Shown here: piece by piece, positions 1 through 5,895 of the stretch
Layout: each line of letters begins with the position of its first letter
Position numbering within the stretch: the stretch's first letter is position 1
Source of the DNA: Candidatus Hermodarchaeota archaeon
GTDB lineage: Archaea > Asgardarchaeota > Hermodarchaeia > Hermodarchaeales > Hermodarchaeaceae
DNA: 10,745 bases
Direction of reading: 5' to 3'
Assembly (NCBI GenBank): GCA_016840595.1
Contig: JAEOSA010000050.1
Location: 1 to 10,745 of the forward strand
Translations under genes and position numbers: made by a program
The notes under the pieces: model-generated
What the model was told of the DNA's origin: nothing
The model's database searches: none
The model's input: the letters and a program-made list of their open reading frames with translations, nothing else

Positions 1-1044
1 GAAGGAGAAGTCACATTAGTCGAACTAGTCCGCGCCCTCAAATCAGAGTCGCCATTGAGTAACGTGAAAGGATTGTCATATCGCCAGAGAGGCCAAATCA
101 CTCATAATGCAAATCGTCCCTTAATTCAGGATTTAGATACCTTGCCGTTTCCTGGCTATCATTTTGTAAAGGATCACATGAAGAAATACTGTTTTCCTGC
201 AGGAAAGGATTTGCCGTATGCTTTGGTTGAGGGTGGACGGGGGTGTGATCATTCGTGTTCGTTTTGTGGTCAATGGCGGTATTGGGGGAAGTGCCGAAAG
301 AAATCACCTCAACGTGTTGCGGATGAGTTTGAGTACCTATACAACGAGTTTGGCAGCCGGTTTCTATGGCTCACCGACGATTATGTTCAATTAGATGAGT
401 GGATGGAAACCCTGTGTGGCGAGTTACTGGAGAGGGGAATCACCGAAGATTTGATGTGGTTCTTTCAAACCCGCGTGGATGAAATTATTTCTGGAAAGCA
501 ACTTCTCCCAAAGTTACGCGAGACAGGGTTACAGTGGATTATGACCGGATTAGAAAGCCACGACCCCCAACGGCTCAAAGAGTATCGAAAAGGAATTGAT
601 ATCGAAATGGGCAAGGAAGCGATTCAGTTGCTAAAAGAACACGAAATCCTTGCCCAGACAACAGCCATCATTGGTCACCGACAAGATTCTCATGAATCAC
701 TCGAAGCATTCCGGGAATGGATCAAAGAGGTTGACCCAGATATTGCCGTGTTTATGACGATGACACCATACCCGGGTACACCAATGTACAAGACAGCGTT
801 GGAGAACGGATGGATTGAAGACCCACGATGGAAACGTTTTGATATGGTCAACGCCATTATTCCTACAGAGCACCTAACTCGTGAGGAGGTTCAAAACGAG
901 CTCTTTGCAACTTATAGGTCGTATTACGGGTGGCGACGACGAATCTTCGGAATCTTTGCCCGCAATAAAGTAAAGCGAGCCTATTATCAACATATGATGC
1001 TCAAGGGTTTTCTAGGCACCCTGAAAGGATTGTTCCGATTATGA
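1..1044 (+). CDS. B12-binding-type radical SAM protein (5' end missing)
   Basis: The frame is open from the first base of the window, so the N-terminus lies outside it; 347 residues are visible. The fragment starts with the EGE-TL-EL segment and continues to SNVKGLSYR and DLDTLPFPGY, the usual linker between an N-terminal cobalamin-binding domain and a radical SAM core. The [4Fe-4S] motif CX3CX2C is intact, with cysteines encoded at 244-246, 256-258 and 265-267, just after GGRG. A later TPYPGTPMY segment is also typical of this superfamily. The enzyme would bind a 4Fe-4S cluster and cleave SAM; cobalamin use is expected from the family, but that domain is not visible. Members include radical methyltransferases, cyclases and lipid or tetrapyrrole modifiers, and I cannot pick a substrate. 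The basic, aromatic C-terminus might contact membrane. TTG at 55 could be read as a start but is only an internal codon. The stop overlaps the next start (ATGA). Confidence 0.88.
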   Translation, partial: EGEVTLVELVRALKSESPLSNVKGLSYRQRGQITHNANRPLIQDLDTLPFPGYHFVKDHMKKYCFPAGKDLPYALVEGGRGCDHSCSFCGQWRYWGKCRKKSPQRVADEFEYLYNEFGSRFLWLTDDYVQLDEWMETLCGELLERGITEDLMWFFQTRVDEIISGKQLLPKLRETGLQWIMTGLESHDPQRLKEYRKGIDIEMGKEAIQLLKEHEILAQTTAIIGHRQDSHESLEAFREWIKEVDPDIAVFMTMTPYPGTPMYKTALENGWIEDPRWKRFDMVNAIIPTEHLTREEVQNELFATYRSYYGWRRRIFGIFARNKVKRAYYQHMMLKGFLGTLKGLFRL

Positions 1045-1784
1045 CTAACCGAAGACCTAGTTCTCAATTTTCAGTGATTTCTCTAATTCTATCACTTCTA
1101 GGACTTGTTCTTTTACCACTAATGTTACTTAATCCACCTCCTTCGGTCGTCGTGCTTCCGTGGCAAACCCAACTCATTGGATTCGCTTTCATGATCATTT
1201 GTATTTTGGGAATTATTGCAGGAATTTCGCCTTCACACTGCTCAATCAAACGGAAAAAGAGAAACCAGAGTCAAAAAGAGATTGCAGTACAAATCGACTC
1301 GCCTCAGACCAAGAGTATACGAAAAGAAGGCCATCATCCAACCTGTGACCATTATTCAGGTCACGTTATCACTATCAAAGGTTCATTTTACTGTGCGGGA
1401 TGTAGCGGACTAGTCACCGGAGCAATAATTGCAATCATCGGAACCATCTTGTTTTACTTCCTCAGCTTCCCAATCGTCTACACAGAAGCCACGTTCTGGC
1501 TTGGATTCGTATTCGTTACCATTGGATTATTACAGCACCCCCTCTATCAACTGCTAAAACTAAATCGCGGAATCATCCGATTCATTATCAATATCCTATT
1601 TGTAGTCGGATCATTCCTTCTCTTGACTAGCCTGATTCAACTCACAAATAATCTTATTCTTGCAATCTACTTACTCTTGTTAATTCTCTATTGGATTTTT
1701 ACACGGATAGTTATGTCTCGGCGATCACACCATCTCATCTGTAGCCGATGTAATAGACCCGAATGTCCCTATTCAGAAGCATAA
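1041..1784 (+). CDS. Six-helix membrane protein with DUF2085-like Cys/His motif
   Basis: The start ATG overlaps the upstream TGA as ATGA, so translation is probably coupled to the radical SAM gene. The 247-residue product has about six hydrophobic helices, near residues 11-30, 43-62, 123-143, 150-169, 178-201 and 205-224. The loop between helices two and three carries H98-H99-x2-C102-x-H104-x3-H108, then C118-x2-C121-x-G-L-x2-G leading straight into helix three. This spacing resembles the Cys-rich motif of DUF2085 membrane proteins, though the full match is uncertain. A second cluster lies in the C-terminal tail: C234-x2-C237-x4-C242. Both could hold zinc or another metal. Function is unknown. 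The coupling suggests the protein works with the radical SAM enzyme, for example in handling a lipid-soluble substrate or a metal. That is inference from gene order. Confidence 0.8.
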   Translation: MTNRRPSSQFSVISLILSLLGLVLLPLMLLNPPPSVVVLPWQTQLIGFAFMIICILGIIAGISPSHCSIKRKKRNQSQKEIAVQIDSPQTKSIRKEGHHPTCDHYSGHVITIKGSFYCAGCSGLVTGAIIAIIGTILFYFLSFPIVYTEATFWLGFVFVTIGLLQHPLYQLLKLNRGIIRFIINILFVVGSFLLLTSLIQLTNNLILAIYLLLLILYWIFTRIVMSRRSHHLICSRCNRPECPYSEA

Positions 1785-1797
1785 CAAAGAGTTTCGC

Positions 1798-2127
1798 TCA
1801 TCTTCGACGCATTGCATATATTGCTCCAGCAACAATCAACACGCCAATGATAACGAGAATAAATGGCCAGAAGAAATCGAAAAGATTCCAACCAAGTATT
1901 AACCCGCCAGCCCAAAGGATGATTAATATTCCGATAATGATTCCACAAATTGCCCCTCCATGGGGGAGTCCGAAACACTCGTCTTCTTCAGAGCCGTAGC
2001 AGTCTTTGTCCTCTTTTACAATCATAGCCGGTTTGGGTTCTGCAGCAGCGAGATGGGCCCCGCATCGAGCGCAGAAATCAGCATCGTCATCATTTTCATA
2101 ATCACACGCGGCACAACGTTTTGTCAT
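1798..2127 (-). CDS. Zinc-ribbon protein with LiaF-type/DUF5668-like membrane segment
   Basis: This 109-residue protein begins with a zinc ribbon (C5-x2-C8, C19-x2-C22). An acidic linker with C43 and C51 follows, then two hydrophobic helices near residues 57-76 and 86-103 and a short Arg-rich end. The second half (GGLILGW, FFWPFILVIIGVLI) looks like the small two-helix domain found at the N-terminus of LiaF/LiaI-type envelope proteins and in DUF5668. The zinc ribbon should face the cytosol; a role in membrane-stress sensing is only a family-level guess. ATG at 2127 was chosen because AAGGTGG (2134-2140, minus strand) sits 6 bases ahead of it. A longer reading from 2151 would put that SD sequence inside the gene. 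It converges with the preceding plus-strand gene, leaving 13 bases between stops. Confidence 0.8.
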   Translation of the reverse strand: MTKRCAACDYENDDDADFCARCGAHLAAAEPKPAMIVKEDKDCYGSEEDECFGLPHGGAICGIIIGILIILWAGGLILGWNLFDFFWPFILVIIGVLIVAGAIYAMRRR

Positions 2128-2133
2128 AGGATG

Positions 2134-2140
2134 CCACCTT
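2134..2140 (-). promoter_or_regulatory. Shine-Dalgarno site deciding the start at 2127
   Basis: The minus strand reads AAGGTGG, matching the anti-SD core AGGTG, 6 bases before the ATG at 2127. It decides for this start over an in-frame start at 2151. Confidence 0.6.
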
Positions 2141-2180
2141 CGCTCTACCATCTAAGTCTAAGCTCTTAAGCTTTTCAGGT

Positions 2181-2190
2181 TTAATAAAAA
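2181..2190 (-). promoter_or_regulatory. TATA-like element for the zinc-ribbon gene, with a nearby dyad
   Basis: The minus strand reads TTTTTATTAA, an archaeal TATA-like element about 55 bases ahead of the ATG at 2127. It would place the transcription start near 2158 and give a leader of about 30 bases containing the SD site. The inverted repeat AAGCT/AGCTT (2160-2164 and 2169-2173) lies between the TATA element and the predicted start, where an operator could sit. Identified by eye only. Confidence 0.4.
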
Positions 2191-2206
2191 CAGTCTTGTC
2201 AACCTT

Positions 2207-2719
2207 TTAAGTATAAAATCCTGGCTGTTGCTTTTGACCAGAGGGGATGCCAAAATGGTGCCCGAACGTCCAGATGACGATGAGTATACCTCGGAAAACG
2301 TCGTCAAGAGCAGCCATGAGCGTAGACTTAGTCAAGTTGTCGTAAAATAGACGAGCCTGAAATTGAACCGCCTCCCAAACCCCATCCTTCTCCTTCACAG
2401 AGAACCCCGGACGCCGTTGAAGAAGTTGAAGCCGTAGATTATAGATGAGAGGTTTCCGCTTCTCATCCGATAACTTGGCTAGGGCAGTTACATGAGGGGG
2501 AGCAATCCGGAGAACTGAAACAACGAGGATACCATCTTTCATATCTCGTGGCTTAATAACCTCGATATGATAGGGAGACCCGACCGGGTAGTTCACACCA
2601 AAATGGTAGGCCGCCTTGGAATCTTCAACTTCTTTACGAAACATACCCTCTTCAGCTAACCAATTGTAGACCCGTTGCTTCCATTTGTCTCCCTTCACTG
2701 GTTTCTCGGTTTCAGTCAT
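2207..2719 (-). CDS. DUF2299-like archaeal protein
   Basis: This 170-residue soluble protein has a compact alpha/beta look. An N-terminal helix with a W-x6-W-L pattern (residues 13-21: WKQRVYNWL) is followed by the F-x2-E-V-x-D-x-K-A-x-Y-H-F segment and a YPVGSPYHIEVIKP stretch (44-57). The second half is mostly helical. This order resembles DUF2299, a family of uncharacterised archaeal proteins; I assign it from memory of the pattern. Catalytic residues are not evident. ATG at 2719 begins MTETEK; the ATG at 2725, two codons upstream, is an equally possible start. Earlier in-frame starts up to 2809 give a non-conserved, low-complexity extension and are disfavoured. No strong SD sequence is visible. 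It lies 79 bases upstream of the zinc-ribbon gene, which has its own promoter signals, so the two are probably not one operon. Confidence 0.7.
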   Translation of the reverse strand: MTETEKPVKGDKWKQRVYNWLAEEGMFRKEVEDSKAAYHFGVNYPVGSPYHIEVIKPRDMKDGILVVSVLRIAPPHVTALAKLSDEKRKPLIYNLRLQLLQRRPGFSVKEKDGVWEAVQFQARLFYDNLTKSTLMAALDDVFRGILIVIWTFGHHFGIPSGQKQQPGFYT

Positions 2720-2943
2720 TTTCATCCATTCCAGTTCGTCTTTGTAGGGGTTCTTCGAATTGTTGCAGATAAGAACTTTACTATGCGAAAATATTGATAT
2801 GGTTCTCATAGAAAAACATACTAATGCGTCTCTGGACTTGATTGAAATCCACAGAATTCTCTCTTTCTCGGTACGCTTCAGAGCATCGGAAATGGTTCAG
2901 ATTTTAATTAGATTCAAATGCATATTCAGAAGTTTAGAATCGA
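2720..2943. other. 224-base spacer, no feature recognised
   Basis: The spacer lies between two minus-strand genes. It should hold the promoter of the DUF2299-like gene; the only candidates are weak A+T stretches near 2775 and 2795 (minus strand). A plus-strand frame from 2760 to 2984 runs across it and into the next gene but has no SD sequence and an implausible composition, so it is not called. Confidence 0.5.
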
Positions 2944-3330
2944 CTAGACAGTTAAGCGAATTTTTGCAGGTCTACGCGGATTAATTTCAGCCACTTGAAT
3001 ATGTTCAAGTATTGCTGCAAACTGACTTGCCGAACTCCCACCGGAAGTGTGCGGTCGAACAATAGCTCCCAAAGTATTTGATTGAGGATTGCTCGCAACC
3101 GCGCCTATTCTGAGCCACCCACTAGGGGGGATAAATTTGAACTCTTTGACCAGATCATCAACTGCATCGAGGTGAATTGTAAGACGGAGTTTCTTTTCTC
3201 CAACGCGAAGGACAAGCTGTATAGGTGATATCGCTTCCACTGAAAATTCAGCACCCGAAGGGGTCTTAAGTGTTGTATCGATGGCGAGTTTTTCTCGTAT
3301 TGCTTGTCGAATGTTATCCGACTGTAACAT
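2944..3330 (-). CDS. Unrecognised conserved-looking 128-residue protein
   Basis: The product is 128 residues and soluble. I do not recognise its family. An N-terminal helix (LQSDNIRQAIREKLAI) is followed by alternating beta-like stretches: TLKTPSGAEFSVEAIS, IQLVLRVG and KKLRLTIHL. A Gly/Ser-rich loop (HTSGGSSASQFAAILEH) comes next, and the end is RPAKIRLTV. The predominance of strands with one mid-protein helix suggests a small binding fold, but no catalytic triad, metal cluster or membrane segment is seen. Two starts are possible. ATG at 3330 has GGAG 11 bases upstream. TTG at 3336 has the same GGAG at 5 bases, which is a better distance but a rarer codon and adds two residues. Codon pattern and uninterrupted length support a real gene. 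The neighbours do not suggest a function. Confidence 0.65.
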   Translation of the reverse strand: MLQSDNIRQAIREKLAIDTTLKTPSGAEFSVEAISPIQLVLRVGEKKLRLTIHLDAVDDLVKEFKFIPPSGWLRIGAVASNPQSNTLGAIVRPHTSGGSSASQFAAILEHIQVAEINPRRPAKIRLTV

Positions 3331-3509
3331 TGTCAATCATTCTCCAAATCGGATTATCTATTAGTGTTGATACCTTTTGAGGCTTACTCCTCTGTTGTGC
3401 AAAATCCAGAAGTCCAACATCAATGAGACTCTAAATGCACCTAACATCGCCTACGCGGTGAAAGCCCAAATATTCAGTAGTTCGTAGTGTAATTGTAGAT
3501 TTTCAACGA

Positions 3510-4022
3510 TTAGGTTATTGCGGCTCCACAGACTCCACAGAACTGTGCTCCTGGTGGATCAATGGGATTGCCACAGGATGGACAGTATCGAGCTGCCTCA
3601 GCCGGAGGTGCGGCCGTTTTCGGAGCGGGACGAGCCACAGGAGGGGATTCGTAGCCTTTCTTAGCGATAGCACCACCGATCAATGCTAACAGTCCTGGTA
3701 GAAAACCAATAACAAGACCGATTATGCCCGTGATGATAAGTCCGACACGATGTTGGCTGGGTTGACCTCGCCACATTAACCAGAAAATGGTAAAGAATAG
3801 TGACAGGACTGCGGCAATTGCCATGTAGCCAAACAGCACCTGAGAGGCAAAAACTAGCTCAGCTAGTGTGAAACCAGGGGGTAATTCTGACGGGGGAAGC
3901 AGTGAAAGCAAAGGAAGTGCGATCGCAAATAATCCTGCAAGTCCAGCGAAGACAAATAATAGGATTAATTGGAAAACTGCTGCAACAATAACCAAAGTTG
4001 AAGATGTTCCTTCATCTACCAT
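3510..4022 (-). CDS. Membrane protein with C-terminal zinc ribbon (DUF4064-like)
   Basis: This 170-residue protein has three long hydrophobic regions near residues 8-40, 57-84 and 93-120. A Pro/Ala-rich linker (127-145) leads to a C-terminal zinc ribbon with C147-x2-C150 and C162-x2-C165. The third hydrophobic block (TGIIGLVIGFLPGLLALIGGAIA) resembles the end of DUF4064-type membrane proteins, a tentative link. The zinc ribbon probably sits in the cytosol and binds protein or nucleic acid; function is unknown. ATG at 4022 is supported by GGAGG 10 bases upstream and by the fact that the first hydrophobic helix starts right after it. The same frame stays open to 4295, but those 91 codons cover the structured non-coding stretch and look non-coding. 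It mirrors the zinc-ribbon protein at 1798-2127, which has its ribbon at the other end. Confidence 0.8.
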   Translation of the reverse strand: MVDEGTSSTLVIVAAVFQLILLFVFAGLAGLFAIALPLLSLLPPSELPPGFTLAELVFASQVLFGYMAIAAVLSLFFTIFWLMWRGQPSQHRVGLIITGIIGLVIGFLPGLLALIGGAIAKKGYESPPVARPAPKTAAPPAEAARYCPSCGNPIDPPGAQFCGVCGAAIT

Positions 4023-4032
4023 TTTAGAAGTT

Positions 4033-4037
4033 CCTCC
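4033..4037 (-). promoter_or_regulatory. Shine-Dalgarno site deciding the start at 4022
   Basis: The minus strand reads GGAGG, 10 bases before ATG 4022. It argues against the long in-frame extension to 4295. Confidence 0.65.
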
Positions 4038-4070
4038 ATTATTTACTAAGTCTTGCTCAGAGTTCAGGCG

Positions 4071-4080
4071 TTTAAAGATA
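4071..4080 (-). promoter_or_regulatory. TATA-like element for the zinc-ribbon membrane gene
   Basis: The minus strand reads TATCTTTAAA. A transcription start about 25 bases on, near 4050, would give a short leader that includes the GGAGG at 4033-4037. The plus-strand reading (TTTAAAGATA) is also TATA-like and could serve a transcript into the structured stretch at 4158. Confidence 0.35.
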
Positions 4081-4157
4081 TGTAAATGGAATATACTAAA
4101 AATTCCAACAGATTTTTGCGATTTCCAATATGTCCAGCGAAAATCAAAAAAGAAGAG

Positions 4158-4196
4158 AACACGAGGGACCACACAGACCATGTAGTCCCTCGTGTT
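4158..4196. repeat. Perfect 12-bp inverted repeat (hairpin)
   Basis: The arm AACACGAGGGAC (4158-4169) is exactly complementary to GTCCCTCGTGTT (4185-4196), separated by 15 bases. This is the strongest hairpin I found in the window. Reading on the minus strand it is followed by a T-rich run (4146-4157), which looks like an intrinsic-type terminator, although no minus-strand gene ends here. It may be the first stem of the candidate RNA or a terminator for an unseen minus-strand transcript. Confidence 0.7.
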
Positions 4197-4369
4197 GGAG
4201 CAGGCAATCAGCCGTGCCGAGTTTTTCACCCACCCTGTAGGGCACCAGATTGTTCTTCTGACTACCCGGCTAGGGTTACGAGTTAGTCTAAGCAATCGTT
4301 AATCGAAGGCGTGATGCGAGAGCGTGTGCATAGTGCCTACGAAGGTTTGGATGATTTTCCTTATTTTTT
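4158..4369 (+). ncRNA. Candidate structured non-coding RNA
   Basis: Four consecutive stem-loops can be drawn by eye. (1) A perfect 12-bp stem, 4158-4169 with 4185-4196, with a 15-base loop. (2) CAATC (4205-4209) with GATTG (4248-4252), enclosing GTGCC (4214-4218) with GGCAC (4241-4245). (3) GACTA (4260-4264) with TAGTC (4284-4288), enclosing CCC/GGG. (4) TCG-A-AGGC (4303-4310) with GCCT-A-CGA (4335-4342), enclosing ATGC-GAGA-GCGT (4314-4325), a stem with a GNRA tetraloop. T6 at 4364-4369 and T7 at 4381-4387 follow, as in archaeal terminators. G-U pairs and the GNRA loop favour the plus strand. On the minus strand, however, stem 1 is followed by a T6 run (4146-4151), so an antisense transcript is possible. 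It does not match the SRP, RNase P, 5S or tRNA signatures I know. Confidence 0.33.
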
Positions 4370-4454
4370 CGTGCAAACAATTTTTTTCACCGTTTTTACT
4401 TGATTAGTTGTCCAACCCAACTCATCAGGTTAGATAATAATCTCAATCTATGAG

Positions 4455-4470
4455 AATATAATATTATATT
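4455..4470. promoter_or_regulatory. A+T-only perfect palindrome in the trmO upstream region
   Basis: AATATAATATTATATT is its own reverse complement and sits in a longer A+T block with TATATAA-like runs on both strands. It could act as a two-way TATA region, with start sites near 4430 (-) and 4500 (+), or as an easily melted site. It is about 130 bases from trmO, so a trmO promoter here would imply a long leader. Confidence 0.35.
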
Positions 4471-4598
4471 ATTATATAAGTGTATCGGAATGTGAGAAAA
4501 GTACTCGATAAAGCCCCTAGTTTTTACAAGCTTAATACCCTGGAACCGCTTTGCTTGAAGGCGAAGCTTATTCCCGAGAACAGTGAATTACTTTAGAT

Positions 4599-5036
4599 AT
4601 GAAACTCGTAGCTAGCATTGTCGGAAATGTCAGAAAACCCGAGGAGAATTCAATTTTCATCGAAATCGACAAGCAATATTGGGACGCCGCCTATCAGTTA
4701 GACAAATTTTCCCACATCATTGTGTTGTGGTGGATAACAGGACGTGATGACGCCGCATCACGTAGACACCTTCAGGACTGCCCTCCACAAGCCGACGCGG
4801 AGTTATCAGGTGTCTTCGCTAGTCGGTCTCCTGTCCGCCCCACACCCATAGGGCTCTCGATTGTTGCTATTGAGAAGATTGACAATGACAGGCGTCGCAT
4901 TTACATCGATCAAATTGATGCCTTCGATGCAACTCCTGTGGTGGACATCAAACCATATATGCCATCCTCTGACCGTGTGGATGATGCCCGGGTGCCTTCT
5001 TGGTTCCGAGATAACATTCCTCGTTATACTACTTAG
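4599..5036 (+). CDS. trmO: tRNA (adenine(37)-N6)-methyltransferase, TrmO/TsaA family
   Basis: The 145-residue protein fits the TrmO (TsaA, YaeB, UPF0066) family. It shows the signature GVFASRSPVRPTPIGLS (residues 71-87), the later DAFDATPVVDIKPY (107-120), and the LDKFSHIIVLWW segment (35-45). In the known enzymes this beta-barrel protein binds SAM and methylates N6 of the threonylcarbamoyl-adenosine at position 37 of certain tRNAs, in the cytosol. Archaeal and bacterial members have this single-domain length, so the gene looks complete. ATG 4599 begins MKLVASIVGNV, where the family's first beta strand is expected. There is no good SD sequence, and only a weak TATA-like CTTATT about 30 bases upstream, which could allow a leaderless message. 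Its TAG stop overlaps the stop of the opposite-strand gene by 4 bases. Confidence 0.93.
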   Translation: MKLVASIVGNVRKPEENSIFIEIDKQYWDAAYQLDKFSHIIVLWWITGRDDAASRRHLQDCPPQADAELSGVFASRSPVRPTPIGLSIVAIEKIDNDRRRIYIDQIDAFDATPVVDIKPYMPSSDRVDDARVPSWFRDNIPRYTT

Positions 5037-5623
5037 AAAGCAATTGCTTGCAACCGTGCAGCAGAAGAGAGTTCCATTATTCGTTCTGCTAGTTTCATCG
5101 TGATATATGCGATCAGGACTGCTTCTCGGGCAGTAAACCGGTGACGTTGCCCTTTAAAGATGGTAAAATCGTGTTTCGCGGGAGTATAGAGGAATGAATT
5201 ATATCGTCGGAGTTGGTCGACGAGCTCTTCGGGGATGCCCAACTTTTTGGGTTTTAACCGGCGAATATTGGCACCCAGTGACCGGGATTTCGATGCCGCA
5301 TCACCTGTGAGCTCAAAGCACCAGGCCCGCACTAGAAGCTCGATGTACTCACCCAAATACTGAATTGCATCCCGAGTAAACCGGGGTAGTTTTTTGAGCT
5401 CTTCTTGAGCTTCAGATAATGGATGCTTGGGTGGCGGGGCTACTAAACCTATCAGCCGTTTCATTGCGGCGTCATGCAACTGTTTAGTCCGCACTAGATA
5501 GACAGCAGTTGTTTCTGCCTCAATGTACTCGGGTCCCGACAGTACATCCTGTGCTAAACTGACAATGTAGGGGAGAGCCCATAAGACCTCAGATTTTCGA
5601 CCCGTTTGACTTGGGGACGCCAA
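5033..5623 (-). CDS. Helical protein of unknown function, possibly HEPN-like
   Basis: The product is 196 residues from TTG 5623, soluble and almost entirely helical. Its most distinctive segment is RRYNSFLYTPAKHDF (about residues 139-153), followed by RHRFTAREAVLIAYITMKLAERIM. The order of long amphipathic helices with a polar motif near the C-terminus recalls HEPN-type domains. The classical R-x4-6-H motif is not clear, so I give HEPN only as a possibility. The start is TTG: GGAGG (5633-5637, minus strand) lies 9 bases ahead of the TTG at 5623, while the longer reading from TTG 5644 would place that SD sequence inside the gene. The stop overlaps trmO tail to tail (5033-5036). The upstream CCATATATGG element is a plausible promoter. 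Confidence 0.7.
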   Translation of the reverse strand: MASPSQTGRKSEVLWALPYIVSLAQDVLSGPEYIEAETTAVYLVRTKQLHDAAMKRLIGLVAPPPKHPLSEAQEELKKLPRFTRDAIQYLGEYIELLVRAWCFELTGDAASKSRSLGANIRRLKPKKLGIPEELVDQLRRYNSFLYTPAKHDFTIFKGQRHRFTAREAVLIAYITMKLAERIMELSSAARLQAIAF

Positions 5624-5632
5624 AAGCAAATC

Positions 5633-5637
5633 CTCCT
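5633..5637 (-). promoter_or_regulatory. Shine-Dalgarno site pointing to a TTG start at 5623
   Basis: The minus strand reads GGAGG, followed 9 bases later by TTG. This decides for a 196-residue product rather than 203 residues from TTG 5644. Confidence 0.6.
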
Positions 5638-5668
5638 GCAACAAAGATACTCAGAATATTATCCAAAC

Positions 5669-5678
5669 CCATATATGG
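5669..5678 (-). promoter_or_regulatory. TATA-like palindrome CCATATATGG
   Basis: It is centred about 50 bases ahead of TTG 5623, so a start 25 bases downstream would leave a 20-odd-base leader holding the GGAGG. The element is a perfect 10-bp palindrome and could in principle work both ways. Confidence 0.45.
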
Positions 5679-5795
5679 TTCTTCTCTTACGATAATAAGA
5701 ACTCACCCTTATTAAGCGTAATATCTCACTTACAGTACACAATTTTTCAAACTGGGTGGAGTAACAGGTTAGGTTGCTAGCCAACACGAATTCTT

Positions 5796-5812
5796 GTGAC
5801 TAATTAGTTCAC
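5796..5812. promoter_or_regulatory. Near-perfect dyad upstream of the seven-helix gene
   Basis: GTGACTAATTAGTTCAC has the palindromic core CTAATTAG flanked by GTGA and TCAC, with one extra base on the right. It lies about 36 bases upstream of the TATA element at 5848, a position suited to an activator or other regulator. No regulator gene is nearby to pair it with. Confidence 0.3.
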
Positions 5813-5847
5813 TTCGCTGAAATATTAATTCACTATACTCTATTCAA

Positions 5848-5855
5848 TTTATATA
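5848..5855 (+). promoter_or_regulatory. TATA box of the seven-helix membrane gene
   Basis: TTTATATA matches the archaeal TATA consensus. A start about 25 bases downstream (near 5878) gives a leader of about 18 bases carrying GGAG at 5883-5886, itself 9 bases before ATG 5896. This is the clearest promoter in the window. Confidence 0.6.
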
Positions 5856-5895
5856 CAAGGTAAGCGGGAGTATTGCTTCTTCGGAGAATCTTTAG

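Larger units (their letters stand above)
4023..4598. other. 576-base region without a protein gene
   Basis: The region lies between the divergent genes ending at 4022 (-) and starting at 4599 (+). From left to right it holds the promoter and SD site of the minus-strand gene and a G+C-richer stretch at about 4158-4345 with four potential stem-loops. Then come three T-tracts on the plus strand (4364-4369, 4381-4387, 4393-4397) and a very A+T-rich block (about 4430-4480) containing a perfect palindrome. The last 100 bases lead into trmO and show only a weak CTTATT element near 4567. Open frames here (66-105 codons) lack SD signals and protein-like composition, so I do not call genes. The contrast in composition between 4158-4345 and its flanks is the main reason to suspect an RNA gene. 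Confidence 0.6.

Noticed and set aside
2085..2110. C/D-box-like ATGATGA...CTGA on the minus strand
   Set aside because: It lies inside the zinc-ribbon coding sequence, and spacing to C' and D' boxes is not right.
2760..2984. Plus-strand frame of 74 codons in a spacer
   Set aside because: No SD sequence, overlaps the 3' end of the 2944-3330 gene, and composition is unlike the neighbouring proteins.
4023..4295. N-terminal extension of the zinc-ribbon membrane gene to 4295
   Set aside because: GGAGG at 4033-4037 marks ATG 4022, and the extension covers the stem-loop region with no protein-like pattern.
4140..4345. SRP RNA, RNase P RNA, 5S rRNA or tRNA in the structured stretch
   Set aside because: GGAGCAG at 4197-4203 recalls SRP helix 8, but the GGAA tetraloop and partner strand are missing. 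RNase P conserved blocks, 5S core sequence and tRNA T-loop/acceptor patterns were not found on either strand.
4405..4428. Hammerhead-like CTGATGAG on the minus strand at 4421-4428 with a GTTG/CAAC stem after it
   Set aside because: The required GAAA after the stem and the cleavage-site stem are absent.
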